From Agapanthus africanus (taxonomy: Eukaryota > Streptophyta > Magnoliopsida > Asparagales > Amaryllidaceae), in the NCBI GenBank assembly GCA_030015575.1, contig JASDDO010000018.1:377451908-377515907 (forward strand): a stretch of DNA of 64,000 bases, written 5' to 3'. The position numbers and the translations under genes were made by a program. Shown in pieces: positions 34,620 to 45,869 of this stretch; position 1 is the stretch's first letter; each line of letters starts with the position of its first letter. The notes below the pieces were generated by a model. It worked only from the letters and a program-made list of their open reading frames with translations. It was not told the DNA's origin and did not search any database.

Positions 34620-34679
34620 ACCTTGATCTTGCTTGCCGATGTCGATGTCGCTATTATCTTCTTCATCGTCTCGAATCAT
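34620..34679 (-). other. Possible short acidic exon with splice-donor-like end in the D LTR
   Basis: On the minus strand an ATG at 34679 opens MIRDDEEDNSDIDIGKQDQ. Its end carries AAG|GTGAGTA, a good match to a plant splice donor (GT at 34621-34620). The right LTR keeps the same start, acidic stretch and donor (56697-56638), with S changed to G. This is a pattern only; no transcript or acceptor is known. Confidence 0.3.
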
Positions 34680-35037
34680 CGTGGGTTACCTACATATATA
34701 ACACAATCGCAATGCGCATTAAATTCACATCGGAAACCCAAAACGACGCGCTAAAGGCCAATAGGTTAGAACCTATTGACCACGCCTTCAAAACCACCAA
34801 ATAACACTCGATTTCGACGTACAAACGTCAAGTGATTAAGGTAAAACATAAATACGAAAATCCAGAATTCAAAATACGAGAATTAAAACCCCGAATCAAA
34901 ACAACAACTCTTGAAAATGGTCCCAGATTTTACCCTAGGTCAAATTAGCCAATTTTGCATATGCCAAGGGTCTAGATTACAGATATAGGAGCTACAGGAG
35001 AAGCACGAAGCCCAAACATCATGCTCTGGCCGCAAAT

Positions 35038-35054
35038 TGCGGCCATAAGGGTTT
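35038..35054 (-). other. GC-rich palindrome in the D LTR (left)
   Basis: GGCCGCAAATTGCGGCC has 8-bp arms around a central base. It is identical in the right LTR at 57046-57062. It resembles in composition the GC hairpins of the copia leaders and of H. Confidence 0.8.
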
Positions 35055-35647
35055 TATTTGTGGCCCAGGAGAGAGGGTAGGGGCTGGGGTCTTGGGTGGT
35101 GCTTCCTAGATGCCTGCTTGTATCCCAGTCTTCGCTAAATAATTTTTCAGGTCCCCGAGTGATAGCAGATTCAATTTTCTCATCAAAATTTCCAAAATTT
35201 CCGTAATCTGTAGATTTCAAAGTTCGTATTTGGGAGTTAAGTCTCAGGTTTTAGTCCAACATGATATTACTAGAGGGGGTTTAAGGTCACTACTAAGTCA
35301 ATTACACTATCTCAAATCAAAATCCCTTCAAACCCTAACTAGAGATTTTCAAAGTTCACCAAACCGCATTTAAACGGTTCTAAACTTGCATAGGTGCTAA
35401 AGGAATTAAAATACTATGTTAAAGGTGCAGGAATTACCTCACTTGGCAACTCAATAAAATTCTTGAGTTGCCCCTAGTGATCAAAATAAGATTTTTCTTG
35501 GTCCAAGGTGCTTGTGATGGTCTTGTGCACATTTTTTGTGAAAAGGGGGTAGACTTTGGATGAATTTTGGAAGCTTGAATGAAGAGAAGAAGAAGAAAAA
35601 GAAGAAGGAGAAGGGGGAAGGGAGGGGCTGCTGCTAGAGTTTGGAGG

Positions 35648-36287
35648 TGTTGGAGATAGTGCCCTCAGAGTCAATTATTAGGTCACAGGTACGTGATTGC
35701 AATGATTGATGGAGGACCTATCCCGGTAGGACAGTCTTACTCGAGATGATAGTATGCTATCTGGTTTACCTTTATCATCGTGTACTGTTTTAGGTGACCT
35801 GACAAGTTGCTATTACACGTTGATAGAGCCCTTAGGATTCTTGCTTGACCACCAGCAGTATGAGGGCGATCATATAAGTGGGAGCTGGGGTCTATAAGCA
35901 TATCCTTAAATGGTCCCTAGTCGTGTGAGTTTCGAGACAGGGCATCGATACTCCAGAGTAGACTAGTGTATACAGTCGAGACCCCGACGAGGGGCGGTGG
36001 CCGGTCTCACAAGCCACTGGTGTCAGTTGGATCACCTAAGATGTATACAGGTGCTCATTGGGTTATGAGTACACCGGACAGGACTCGCCGGGAACATGCT
36101 AGTTGGTCATATACCATACGTCAGATGGCAGTTCCCTGGTGACATGTGTACAGGTTAGTTCATCGACCTGGGGATCGTCATTTGTCTCGTGTGAGTTTCC
36201 ACTGTACTTTGATTACTACCCTACCACGGCTCAAAGGAGTCGTGCAAACAGGTTTTAGTTGGGTACAGTCCCGAGCCACTTGGAGGC
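35648..36287 (+). repeat. 5' LTR of element F, first part
   Basis: It starts TGTTGGAGATAG and is interrupted at GAGGC (36283-36287) by G. It corresponds to the first 640 bp of 45870-48130. Confidence 0.93.
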
Positions 36288-38516
36288 TGTTGGAGATAGT
36301 GCCCTCAGAGTCAATTATTGGATCACAGGCACGTGATTGCAATGATTGAGGGAGGACCTATCCCGGTAGGACAGTCTTACTCGAGATGATAGTATGCTAT
36401 CTGGTTTATCTTTATCATCGTGTACTGCTTTAGGTGACCTGACATGTCGCTATTACACGTTGATAGAGCCCCTAGGATTCTTGCTTGACCACCAGCAGTA
36501 TGATGGCGATCATATACGTGGGAGCTGGTAGTCTATAAGCACATCCTTAAAAGGTCCCTAGTCGTGGGAGTTTCGAGACAGGGCATCGATACTCCATTAG
36601 TAGACTAGTGTATACAGTCGAGACCCCGACGAGGGGCGGTGGCCGGTCTCACAAGCCACTGGTGTCAGTTGGTTCACCTAAGATGTATACAGGTGCTCAT
36701 TGGGTTATGAGTACACCGGACAGGACTCGCCGGGAACCTGCTAGTTGGTCTTGTACCAGACGTCAGATAGCAGTTCCCAAGTGACATGTGTACAGGTTAG
36801 TTCATCGACCTGAGATCGTCATTTGTCTCGTGTGAGTTCCCACTGTGCTTTGATTACTACCCTACCACGGCTCAAAGGAGTCATGCAAACAGGTTTTAGT
36901 TGGGTACAGTCCCGAGCCACATGGAGGCAGTGAGCGGATCTGCAGGGGTTCGTCTCTCCCGGTATTGGAGGTGAGGTCGCGCTGTGTCTAGGAGAGCCAT
37001 TACGCAAAGCCCTCGGCCGAGGCAGGAGATTTACTGGTAGGTATTCCAGTAGTATCTCAGGGCGTTCTGGGCTACGCTCCGACACGACTTGTACCGCTTT
37101 TGGGGGTCTGACTTTTACCAACCCCCTAGGCCCGCCATGCGATACTCATAGACGAACGGACCGGACTGTACGGATATTGTCACTGACAGGCTCAGTAGGG
37201 TGTCGGGGTGAGCTTCCTCATCGACGTCCCTTTTGGTCAATAGCTGGTGGCCCGTCACGTATTGGCTTATACCTCTGACGTGCCAGTGGTTAAATCCACA
37301 GCCATAGTATTGACGAGTCTTTAGAGTCCACCACACTTTCAGTTACTCAAGCTTTCGGGCGAAACGCTGTAGAGGCCGTATGGAGATATGGCAGGGTCCG
37401 ATCAGATACGTGCGGTATTGCACGGATCAGGATCGGACAGTTTTGTACTAGTGGCCGTATAGTTATATGGCAGGGTTCGATCAGATACGTGCGGTATTGC
37501 ACGGATCAGGATCGAACGGATTATACTAGCCGGCTTTGGTTTAAGCCGGTACTAGTTTAGTACAGTGTAGATTTTGTCTCATTGCATTTGTATCCGGTCG
37601 GAATACAGATGCGGGTGTGTATGCACAGTATCGGGGTTTTCCTGTAATTTATTACGGGACCAGTTTTCTGGAGTTGCCAGTTTGCATTCCGTTCCGGCCG
37701 GTTTTCCTTTGTTCTTTCCCTGCCGGACTTTTCCGATGGAGGGGGTAATTTGCAGTTTTGCAAATTACACTTTGTGGAGGGGTTTTATGCAATTGTGTTG
37801 ATTATGATAGCTTCATATCTTTTTACACCATCACTTGCTTTATTGGTGCATTTATGAGATAGGAATGGGTTAAAGTAATAAGCATGGTTGTATGTTTATT
37901 GGTCTCTTGATGTGGTCACCTCCTCTCTTCTTCCTACCATCACCTCCCTTCATACTACATATTGTTTCTCCCTCCACCATTCCAAAAGGAGATGGCCGGC
38001 CACTTGAGTGAGGGGATGAGAGAAAATTTCTTTTTGGCATGACACATTTTTCTTCATCTCATATCTTCATGCAAGGAAAAATGAAAGCACCATATATTTT
38101 CCTTCTTCTCATTCCTCCATCCAAAGGCAACAAACCCCAAAGTGAGACTATGATTCTACACTACGCTTCCTACAGCACTTCTTGAGCATGTCGAGTTGCC
38201 GGCTTCATGCTCGAGTTGCCTCGGTATTGAGGCGGGAGCCCGTAAAAGACGAAGGCGATGTGGTGCCCTTTCCGGCGAGGAGGCGACGATACGGAGACTA
38301 CACTTTCCGCGGGAGATCGGGGCGATGATGAGAAGACCGGAGGACTCGGATCTCTTGGTATACTTCTTTTCCCATCTCTTGTTAGCTAGCGTAGGTTAAT
38401 GGTTAACGATCCGGGTTTTCTTTGTCCGCGGTAGCGCCGGTTTCCGAGCCAGGAAAATTTTTGATTCCGCAATTTGGCCTCGAGTAAGACGGCCGGGGCG
38501 CTGCCGTGGCGCAACA
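36288..38516 (+). mobile_element. Element G: solo LTR of the same family inserted in F's LTR
   Basis: The 2,229-bp unit starts TGTTGGAGATAG and ends GCGCAACA. It is flanked by GAGGC on both sides (36283-36287 and 38517-38521), after which F's LTR resumes exactly. No internal sequence is present, so it fits recombination between two LTRs. It is closest to C and F but has its own segment at about 37780-38160 and a different 3' terminus. Confidence 0.93.
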
Positions 38517-38521
38517 GAGGC

Positions 38522-40142
38522 AGTGAGCGTATCTTCAGGGGTTCGTCTCTCCCGGTATTGGGGGTGAGGTCGCGCTGTGTCTAGGAGAGCCATTACACGA
38601 AGCCCTCGGCCGAGGCAAGGAGATTTACTGGTAGGTATTCCAGTAGTATCTCAGGGTGTTCTGGGCTACACTCCGACATGACTTGTACCGCTTTTGGGGG
38701 TCTGACTTTTACCAACCCCCTAGGCCCGCCATGCGACACTCATAGACGAACGGACCGGACTGTATGGATATTGTCACTGACAGGCTCAGTAGGGTTGTCA
38801 GGCTGAGTTCGCTCACAGACGTCCCTTTTAGTCAATACCTGGTAGCCCGTTACGTATTGGCTTATACCTCTGACGTGCTAGTGGTTAAATCCACAACCAA
38901 GGTGTTGACGAGTCTTTAGAGTCCCCCACATTCAGTTACTCAGCTTTCGGGCGAAAGGTTGTAGAGGCCGTATGGAGATATGGCAAGGTCCGATCAGATA
39001 CGTGCGGTATTGCACGGATCAGGATCGGACAGTTTGTACTATAGGCCGTATGGATATATGGCAGGGTTCGATCAGATACGTGCGGTATTGCACGGATCAG
39101 GATCGAACGGATAATACTAGCCGGCTTTGGTATAAGCCGGATCCTAGTATAGTACAGTGTAGATTTTGTCTCATTGCATTTGTATTTCGGTCGGAATACA
39201 AATGCGGGTGTGTATGCACAGTATCGGGGTTTTCCTGTAATTCATTACGGGACCAGTTTTCTGGAGTTGCCAGTTTGCTTTCCATTTCGGCCAATTTCCT
39301 TTGTATCGTTCATTGGCCGAAGATTGGTGGAGGATGGCTTATTTGCATTGTTGCAAATAGGAATTTGTGGAGGGTGTTCTTTGCATATATTTGTATCATG
39401 ATGGTTTCATGATGGAGCCCATCCTTTGACTCTTTCTTTTCCATCATGGCTTGACTTTGTAAATCATCATGGTTTTTGATGATGAGGTTGGTGGTAGGTG
39501 GTTGAGTGTGGGTTTTGATTTGGTGATCATTTCCTTTTGCATGATAGCCTTCTCTCTTTCTCCCTTTTGTATTATTGGATGGCTCCCATTATCTTTTGAT
39601 ACACCACACTTTCACTCTCCCTCTCTTCCTCATTGATATGGCCGGCCACTCCCCTTAGTGGGCTGTCCAAGATTTTTGGGGTGGGTTTTTAGCTCATTTC
39701 ATGTTGCAAAAATCCCATAAGATCAATCTCCAAAACCCCAAGTATCATTCCTCCACCAAAGGCAACTCCATAACCCCAAATGAGACTTGCTCACTAGATA
39801 TTCTACAGCAAATCTTGGGCACGTCGACTAGCCAGCTTCGTGCCCGAGTTGCCTCGGCATTGAGGTGGGAGCCCGTAAAAGAAGTAGGCGATGTGGTGCA
39901 CTTCCGGCGACGAGGAGGAGACGGGACATTCCGCAGGAGATCGGGACGACGACGAGAAGACCGGAGGACTCGGATCTGTCGGTACATCTCTCTTCCCTTT
40001 CTTGTAAATAGCTAGGACTAGTTAGTAGTTCGATCTGGGTATTAGTGCGCGGCGGTTTGCCAGTTCAAGAAAAATTTAAGTTAATCACCGCTTCCGCATT
40101 TGGCTGTCGGATTGACGGCCGGGGCGCCGCCGTGCACTTACA
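38522..40142 (+). repeat. 5' LTR of element F, second part
   Basis: It continues the LTR to CACTTACA before the PBS. It contains the two-unit hairpin cassette (about 38968-39145) and the TTCGGCCAA/TTGGCCGAA hairpin. Confidence 0.92.
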
Positions 40143-40143
40143 G

Positions 40144-40157
40144 TGGTATCAGAGCCT
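40144..40157 (+). promoter_or_regulatory. Primer-binding site of element F
   Basis: TGGTATCAGAGCCT lies one base after the LTR. It is the initiator-methionine tRNA type. Confidence 0.95.
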
Positions 40158-40357
40158 CGCCATTAACTTAGTCTAGCTTGGTTAAATGTGTTTTGCTTTT
40201 CCGATCGACCAAAATTCCAAAATCTACATTTTTGCTAGCGACAGTTTTCTGTTGAAATTTTTTGGTCTCCAAAAATTTTTCAGGTTGTATAAAATTGATG
40301 TACTGGAGATTATAAGCCCACTGTAGAAATTCGACACAGTAAGTCGACCACCAGAGC

Positions 40358-40397
40358 GCGGAACCGCGGCAAAACCCCCCTTGGGCCGCGGTTCCGC
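40358..40397 (+). other. GC-rich leader hairpin of element F
   Basis: GCGGAACCGCGGC (40358-40370) and GCCGCGGTTCCGC (40385-40397) form a perfect 13-bp stem 214 nt after the PBS. It is the cleanest of the set. Confidence 0.85.
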
Positions 40398-41935
40398 CGC
40401 CGAATAGTGTCCTTACTGTATCAATTTTCTTCAGTTGCTTTCTGGGGTGAAAATTGGGGTTTTGGAATATTAATATTGGGCCCAGAATTTCCTGATCTGC
40501 TACAGTAGTGCTTGGGGGCCCACTTGTTAAAATTTGATCGATCGGATATTTTAAACACATTATTTCACAGTATTTACATTATATCTGCGACCGTGAATGT
40601 CACTTGATCGGTAAATCCGGTCTAACTGCTATAGCCCGGTTAGACGGATTTGCGAACGTGACTTTCACGTTGATGTTCTGTTTTTGCTGTGATGTTGCGG
40701 ATCGGTCGTGGGGGATAGCCTGGATGCAATGCTAGTACAGTTGTGGTTGTATTATGTACATTTGATATTGCGGGGCGAGCGTCCGACATGTGGACTGCCG
40801 TCACTGCCTGTTTGTATTATTATTTTGGGGTACGGCCAGGTTGCGGTCGATGTACCCGTTGTATGTATATTTTACTTTCTGTACTAGGATTGCCCCGCGG
40901 AGGGGTGCACGGATAGCCGGGTTCTAGAGGGCAAAAAGCCCGCATCTCATGGCATTAAGACGGAGGGGGCTTCACTCTAGGATTGGCGGGATATTCGCCG
41001 CACTCGTAGGGGGTACAGGTTGACCCAGGAGGGGTGCCCAAGTTACCGGATTCCGTGAAGTGCTGGGTGGTCCATTCACGGAGATGAAGGGGGCTGCCTC
41101 GCTTCAGGTTTTGGCGGGTAACTTGCCGCGCCCGTAGGGGTCTAGGATTTCATTGCACAGGCTATCCACACGACCAGGGGAACGTCGGGTTTCAGTAGTG
41201 GCTCTGTGAAACCCGGGGATCCCAGATATCTGTATTGTTTCTGTGATGCTGTTCATTCTCTGTGATGTTGCATTTTATCACGCCTTGAACGAATATAATA
41301 TATTGGTATATATATTAGTAGATGTTGTATATGTTTTGCATCCGCGCTAGTCCAGTCCCCGCTCTGTCGTTAGTTAGCTAACCTAATGGGTAATGACGGG
41401 ACCCAGTGGCGAATGCGGATGGCATATACGTACGTCATATTATTTTCGTTCTTTGTGGTGTGATCAATTGATGGGACTGCATTGATTCGGATCAATGCAA
41501 GTTAAAAACAAACCTAATCTGATGTTGTTGGAACACTTTTCAAAAAGCTGTTATTGCAAGGACGTTCACTTTTGTTTTGCATCGTGGTATTCAGTTGGAA
41601 TATCCTGCTCCTCAGTCGACGAGGCAAGGGCCGAGATCCCTTCACCGGGAGTGACCCCTTGGACAAAATTTTTGCGTCAGGGCATTAACTTCACTATAGC
41701 CGATTACTTTTGCTTTGCACCGTGGTATTCAGTTGGAATATCCTGCACCTCATTCTACGGGGAAAGAGCCGAGATCCCTTCACCGGGAGTGACCTCTTTA
41801 GCAATGGTTTTCGTCACTATATTTTTAAAAGCTATCCGTTCCTTCAACGATATCAAGTTCATTACGTTAAAGGTTTTCGCCAGAAACCATTCGTAGCCCT
41901 CCGTCGTTTCATATGGGTAGTCAATAGTATTCAAG
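40398..41935 (+). other. Leader of element F (non-coding)
   Basis: It is collinear with C: an AAATCCGGTCTAAC/GTTAGACGGATTT hairpin near 40614, the duplicated block (about 40890-41135), and the closed twin-repeat domain (closing arms 41524-41534 and 41838-41848). Confidence 0.7.
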
Positions 41936-42145
41936 CTGTGTTTGTTGGCCAAAGTCAAGGCACAGTGTTTGGTAGCTGTTGGTTATTCATATGCAGCATA
42001 GATAGATGCGTTGGTTTGGAACAGTCGTATAGCCTTGTTGGCCAAAGTCAAGGGCTTGTGCGGGTGGATTCGAATCAACCTGGAGAATGACGGGTGGAAC
42101 TTGACATGTGACTTATGATTTGTTGGCCAAAGTCAAGGTCATAAG
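41936..42145 (+). other. Triple-hairpin leader module of element F (tetraloop CAAA)
   Basis: Three identical 16-mers TTGGCCAAAGTCAAGG fold as TTGGC-CAAA-GTCAA. Outer stems are CTGTG/CACAG, CGTATAGCC/GGCTTGTGCG and CTTATGA/TCATAAG. Sequence around the cores is otherwise close to C, which has CTTC loops and TTGAC arms at all three sites. Confidence 0.88.
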
Positions 42146-42536
42146 AGCATGGGGCAGAAATCACATCGGGAGTTTCAAAAGAACTGAAACTTGCCAGATA
42201 TGCGCATACCTTCTGGAGTGTGATGACGTGAGCGGATTCCGTCACGTTATCGTGCGATGATAGTTGGATCCCGATTCCCACTGATGAGTTGGTATACTCC
42301 TCGGGTGATCCCGACTAATTCTTCTTTCAGGTTTGGAGGAGAATTTGAGGTACAGTGGGAGGTTTCCAGATTAGATAAATTAGTAACCATTCTGATCTAG
42401 GATAGAGTGCACACTGAGTGTTTCTTTTCTCTCTCTCTTTGGCAGCGACCATTGACCCGACCCTAAGACCATGACTCAGTGACCAAGTTGACCGAACCTT
42501 CTAAACACTGGCTTTTGGATTGTCAGAGTTGCAAAC

Positions 42537-43275
42537 CTCATTGCCACTCCTACTTTTACCCTTTTCTCCAGGACACCCCGTATTACTACGAACGTCCACT
42601 TCCATTGGACAAAACCATCGTATGGTTAGATACGAACTCGAAGGAATTTATTCGAGGATGGTTTCAGGTTCTGGAGAAAACGGATAGGATTATTCAGTTG
42701 TCTTTTCCTTTTACCTTCTCTCAGATTGCGAGTACCCCTTAGATTAGGGGATAGTACACCTATTATGCAAATTGGATAGTCTTCTTCCAAACCATAGGCA
42801 GGTGCCGACCGGTAGGGAATGAAGAAAACCAATTAGCATAACGATGGTGTGCAGAAGGTATTAAGTTCAGACAAAGCAAGGGATTAGTAAGAGCGCAAAG
42901 TAAATTGCGACTGCTATTCACGACCAAACCAAGTATTCCTTCGCCAATCCTAAATCACCTTTGTATTTCTCCAGGACACTCCGTATCACTACGAAGATCC
43001 ACAGTTTATTTGGATACTCCATCGTATGGTTATATACGAACTCGAAAGGAACTTGTTCCAGTTCGGGGATGGATTCTGGTTCAGGAGAAATAGGAATAAG
43101 GTTTATTCAGGTGTCTTTTATCTTCACCTTCTCTCGCATTGCGAGTGTTCCTAGGATTAGGACAGTACACCCATTATGCTTATTGGATAGTCTTCTTCCA
43201 AACCATAGGCTGGTGCCGAACGGTAGGGAAGGAAGAAAACCAATTGGCCTAAAGGGGCATGCAGAAGGTAATGAC
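42537..43275 (+). repeat. Diverged ~400-bp tandem duplication of element F
   Basis: It is the equivalent of 4090-4825 in C, with TTTCTCCAGGACAC landmarks at about 42564 and 42967. No coding family is recognised. Confidence 0.62.
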
Positions 43276-45855
43276 TAAAGACATATGAAGGGATTTGGAG
43301 AGGTGGCAAAGAACTATACGGTTACAGTTGTGAATCTGGAAGAGGCATTACTAGGAATACCAGGATACCCCATCGAGACATTTCAATGTTTCAGTTTCAC
43401 TGTGTAAAGTTAAAAGAAAACTGATTTCCCGATTAAATACTTACTCCAGGGTATGTATTTACCAGGTTTGATTCTCACATCTGTATGGTTTTACAGATGA
43501 TGAGTGGGAGTAAGTTATTGGGAATTAGGTGATCATCCTCATTATATCGGGATTCGTTGTAATCGGTGATATTTGAGGAAGTCACCTGGGTTGTTTGCCG
43601 GACGGCAAATATTTGGTTTTGAATATCCTCTGTTATGCACCAATTTCAAATTGATATATCTGTACGTCTATTTTCATAGAGTGAGATATACCTTTTGAAA
43701 TTATGTCTATGACATTTACCTATATCAGTGGATGGTTAGGTAAGGAGCATTAAACAGCGGTGTAATTCTTCTTAACCATAAGTACAGTTTTCAACCTACG
43801 ACACACAGTGAATGAGTTATCAGACTCAAGGGACTTATACAGAGTATTGTATGTTGTCCAGGGTCCATCAGGACAGAGGGGATGGTCCTCGTACTATATT
43901 CGGTTTACTTATGACTTCTCTAGTTTTTAGACAGGTGTTTCGTGGAAACACAGGGTCCGAATTTTGAGAAGTTATAGGTATTTGAATAGAGTAGAGAACC
44001 AGGTATAGCAAGTATCGGGATTCTTCAAAGTGATCGAAGATGTAGATTCTTGTATATGGTATTCAGTTGATAGTAATGATTAAGAGAAATTGCTTCTCTT
44101 TCAGGTTACTCATAATTGGAAGCATTCCTAAGTTGAGTAACGCTGATCGGCCTCCTTCCATTTAGTTGACATGCACTGGAGACAGCTGCATGATTTGAAT
44201 CTGGTTCAATTAAATCAGTGCCTCTGGTTCTATATTGGATATAGAACAGTTTATATCTTAACGATGTTAAGGTACGGGGAGTTGTCCGGTTTATGATTAA
44301 AACCAGACACTGGACAAATCAAGGCACGTTTCTGTAATGGCTGTTTGTGGGTTGACCCAGGCTATGACGAGGGTTGACTTTCTACCATCTGGATGAACAA
44401 TAGCGATATTGTTCTAGACTCGCCACAGTTTTAATAAAAATGGATTTTTTCAGAAAACAGTAGTGGGAGTATGGTAGAACTGGAAGTGATTCCAGAACCA
44501 CAAACGATTACTGAAGATTTGATAAGGAACCTAAAGATTCAATCTGGTTTGACATTCCATTGGCCACTCCGCAGATAAGGTGGGTGACTTCAGGCACCCG
44601 AGAGGTACTTCGGTAGCCTCAAGGACGGTGACAGGGAAGTTCTTGTTTACCCACACTTGCCATTGCTGTTGTTCCAGGTTGCGAGACCCGGCGGGAGGAT
44701 GAGTATAGCGTCGTTCTAAACTAGTTTTAGAAGTGTACGTCTATATGACTCTGCCAGAGGGTTGTCGTAGTCAGTGGGAGCAGCGGAAGCATTGGTGCAC
44801 ATGTGGCTTGTGTCTATTTATAGACTAAAGCTGATATAGCGGAGATAGATCATCAATTTCTGATGTGACAGTCATAGGCTTGACTTCATCAGAATAGGGG
44901 ATGGATCTGTTGAGAAGGTAGTAGGGTGTGATGTCCTGATATTTGGATGACATACACAGAATAGGAAAAGAAACTCCTATACTACGATCGGTTATACTTT
45001 GGTCGTCACACAGTGGTTTCTCCACAAAGGAAATGGATTTTATATCAGACATACTGGTTACTAGATCTATGGTTTTAGATCTAGATTTGGATGGTTTCCC
45101 AATCTTGGTATTTAGACAGCATTCTAAGGGTATTTGGAATGGACGACTCCATGCACGGTAGTGTACCTGCAGAAGATGGAGTCACCCTCTCTAAAGGTGT
45201 CTTATAGACTAAAGCGGAGAGGGATGCGCATGATTGACAGATCACTTGCTCAGGCAATTGAGTCAATCATGAGATGTCAAGTACCACACCAGATGTTGTT
45301 CTTGCACTAGATGCAATAAGTTGATATTGATCCAATCCTGGAGAAACAGTCGGAAGCAGTTTTAGAACATAAGTGGATGTTCTAGGGATATGATAACGAC
45401 AGCCTCATTCGGGAGACAGTTATCATTCCAGGCTTCCAAGGTGACCTGGACGACAAGGAGGTTGTCAGAGTTATAGTTTTTCCTTCTGACGAGGGGCGGT
45501 ATTTTGGACAGGTGGTCCAAGGCAATACTGAGGGAGGCATGGCGCAGGATACTGATTAAGTTTAGTTGACGATACAGTCTAAGAATTTGGATTTGGAGTT
45601 CATTTATGAGCTAAGTCCCATCAGACATCCAGACATTCTAAGACAGGTATTGCTCATTTCGGGAGATGGGTTTCTCCGCGAACTTGAGATATAGAGAGAC
45701 ATAGAAAGAGACAACAAAGCGGATCCACTCACTAAGGCTATTCCTCGAACGCAATAGTTTCGCAAACGAGCTTTGTGAGACTGACTAGTAGAGGAGTTGG
45801 GTGTTCGGTATCACACGGGCTGTGAGTATGCGACATCGCAATAATTAGCCTTGAG
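43276..45855 (+). pseudogene. Decayed copia pol remnant of element F
   Basis: It has the same piecewise matches as C, in the same order: spacer near 43790, integrase-RT linker near 44568, RT near 44770 and 44937-45110, RNase H near 45370-45460, and the pol end near 45720. An open piece (44943-45161) begins at the MDDIHRIGKETPILRSV part of the RT. Integrase core and N-terminal RT are absent, as in C. Confidence 0.72.
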
Positions 45856-45869
45856 TGCAAGTGGGAGAT
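45856..45869 (+). promoter_or_regulatory. Polypurine tract of element F
   Basis: TGCAAGTGGGAGAT lies directly before the 3' LTR. Confidence 0.9.

Larger units (their letters stand above)
34303..35642 (-). repeat. Middle piece of the D left LTR
   Basis: It matches 56330-57650 of the right LTR. It includes a (TG)n(TA)n microsatellite at about 34318-34347 and a palindrome GGCCGCAAATTGCGGCC at 35038-35054. It is cut at 35647 by F (TSD GGAGG, 35643-35647). Confidence 0.85.

Noticed and set aside
35648..36310. Tandem duplication of the start of F's LTR
   Set aside because: The second TGTTGG start belongs to a complete LTR (G) with TSD GAGGC at both ends, so insertion explains it better.
38972..39412. 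146-codon frame, repeated at 46960
   Set aside because: It lies in the LTR hairpin cassette of F, and its repetitive reading (YVRYCTDQDRT twice) comes from the tandem DNA units. It is not conserved as a frame in C or G.
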